Notes under the pieces: generated by a model | Databases searched by the model: none | What the model was told of the DNA's origin: nothing | Seen by the model: only the letters and a program-made list of their open reading frames with translations | Assembly (NCBI GenBank): GCA_937925635.1 | Contig: CALALX010000025.1 | Coordinates: 1-36,115 of the forward strand | Source: an uncultured Caulobacter sp. | GTDB taxonomy: Bacteria; Pseudomonadota; Alphaproteobacteria; Caulobacterales; Caulobacteraceae | Length of the DNA: 36,115 nt | Direction: 5' to 3' | Made by a program: the position numbers and the translations under genes | Part shown: in pieces, positions 35,335 to 36,115 of the stretch | Layout of the letters: each line of letters starts with the position of its first letter | Position numbering within the stretch: the first letter of the stretch is position 1

Positions 35335-35806
35335 CGGCGCCCGCCTCGACAAAGGCCTTCTCGCCCGGGCGCGGCTCGCGCGCGCCAACGACCTTGTAGA
35401 CGGCCGTGCCGGTCATCAGCAGCCGGTCGCCCGACCACAGTTCGCCGCGCACGGTGTAGAGGTCGTCGTCCTCGATCACGATCTCCGACTTGCCATGCAC
35501 CCAGTCGCCGAGCCTGGCGCTGGAGAGGAAGTCGCAGGTCAGCCGCACCGTCACCCAGAAGTGCGACTTCTGCACCGAGATGACTCGACCCCAGGCGACG
35601 TCGGCCACCGTCATCAGCATGCCGCCGTGGCAGTTGCGCATGCCGTTGGTGTGATGTTCCTCGACCCGGAAGCCGAGCGTGCAGTCGTAGCCCTCGTATT
35701 TCTCGTAGAGCGGGCCGATCTGCCGGCCAAAGCCGCGGGTCCAGTTCAGGGGCTTGAAACCCGGCGGTATGTCGCCGGTCTGGGCTTCGGTAAGATCGTC
35801 GGACAT
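35327..35806 (-). CDS. PaaI-type hotdog thioesterase
   Basis: The 159-residue protein is a hotdog-fold acyl-CoA thioesterase of the PaaI/YbgC-like group. The catalytic region is NGMRNCHGGMLMTVADVAWG (about 54-73), with HGG at 60-62 and Asp69, followed by the beta-strands VTVRLTCDFLSSARLGDWVHGKSEIV. It hydrolyses acyl- or aryl-CoA thioesters; the substrate is not evident. It overlaps the alpha/beta hydrolase, so the two may act in turn on the same class of compound. Confidence 0.9.
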   Translation of the reverse strand: MSDDLTEAQTGDIPPGFKPLNWTRGFGRQIGPLYEKYEGYDCTLGFRVEEHHTNGMRNCHGGMLMTVADVAWGRVISVQKSHFWVTVRLTCDFLSSARLGDWVHGKSEIVIEDDDLYTVRGELWSGDRLLMTGTAVYKVVGAREPRPGEKAFVEAGAGG

Positions 35807-35945
35807 GCCGCGACTCTAACAAGCGTTTGAGGACGGGGGAACGAGATTCCTGATGCGCCGGACTCCGACCTTTCCGAACTTTCACTTGAGCCGGCGGCCG
35901 ACCCGCGCTCGAAAGAACGCCGGTGCGCGAAATCGCGAGGTCGAC

Positions 35946-36115
35946 ATGAACAATCCTGATCGGCGGAGGCTGTTGCTGGCGGCCGGCGCCCTGGCGTCCG
36001 GCCTGGCCTCGTCCCGCGCCGTCGCCTTTTCGGCCGAGCACGGCCCCCACGACGACGGCCACGGACCCATCCCGGATATTCTGGCGGCGACCGGCGCCCC
36101 GGCCCTCACCGGCGG
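35946..36115 (+). CDS. Tat-exported protein, truncated at window edge
   Basis: The first 56 codons are present and the frame is open at the right edge. The N-terminus is a twin-arginine-type signal: Asp5-Arg6-Arg7-Arg8-Leu-Leu-Leu, then an Ala/Leu/Gly-rich stretch and a likely cut after AVA (about residues 26-28). A His/Asp-rich linker follows (EHGPHDDGHGP), then PDILAATGAPALTGG. That last block resembles the start of serine hydrolases of the beta-lactamase/penicillin-binding type, but too little is present to be sure. GAGG at 35938-35941 is well spaced before ATG 35946. It diverges from the thioesterase. Confidence 0.75.
   Translation, partial: MNNPDRRRLLLAAGALASGLASSRAVAFSAEHGPHDDGHGPIPDILAATGAPALTG

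Overview
The window is GC-rich, densely coded chromosomal DNA from an alphaproteobacterium, most likely a member of the Caulobacterales (Caulobacter, Phenylobacterium or a relative). The lineage call rests on gene content: a split proton-translocating transhydrogenase (pntAA-pntAB-pntB), a COQ9 protein divergent from rpsU, an alphaproteobacterial-type aa3 oxidase subunit IV, a CC0125/CC1285-family protein, a serC-serA pair of the alphaproteobacterial type, and CtrA-like TTAA-N7-TTAAC boxes. No tRNA, rRNA, CRISPR array, transposase or prophage gene was seen.

Layout. 1-3352: a truncated secreted Arg-rich protein, a hybrid sensor kinase, and two unrecognised small genes (one helical, one with four membrane helices). 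3381-7390: a DMT exporter, then serC and serA for serine biosynthesis, separated by a 141-bp palindromic repeat element and preceded by a possible switching leader. 7424-12473: an accessory-looking catabolic or detoxification cluster with an alpha/beta hydrolase, an ACMSD-like amidohydrolase, an exported MBL hydrolase, a TetR regulator, a diiron-type (ODP) MBL protein and a winged-helix regulator. 12515-15425: a secreted carboxylesterase translationally coupled to an acyltransferase-3 membrane protein, plus a small orphan. 15532-18945: katG divergent from oxyR, with an OxyR half-operator between them. 19054-21347: a soluble PAS-PAS chemoreceptor overlapping cheW, with a CtrA-like box upstream. 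21418-24914: an N-terminally truncated CC0125-type protein, a GGDEF diguanylate cyclase divergent from purE-purK, and a DUF1801 protein. 25321-29432: an M23 peptidase, an alpha/beta hydrolase, and a NatA/NatB-type ABC exporter. 29433-30665: a REP-like inverted repeat, then rpsU and COQ9 diverging. 30772-34352: the pnt operon and an aa3 oxidase subunit IV. 34399-36115: an alpha/beta hydrolase overlapping a thioesterase, and a truncated Tat-exported protein.

Most of the region is housekeeping. The points most worth a second look are an rpsU gene whose only plausible start codon is CTG; a roughly 96-residue histone-H1-like Ala/Lys/Pro tail on the transhydrogenase alpha-1 subunit; a serC leader in which a segment can pair with the ribosome binding site; paired similar palindromes upstream of the exported MBL gene beside a TetR gene; a 13-bp hairpin ending on the start codon of a membrane protein; and CtrA-like boxes upstream of two transcription units. 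All functional statements are made by reading motifs; no database search was run.
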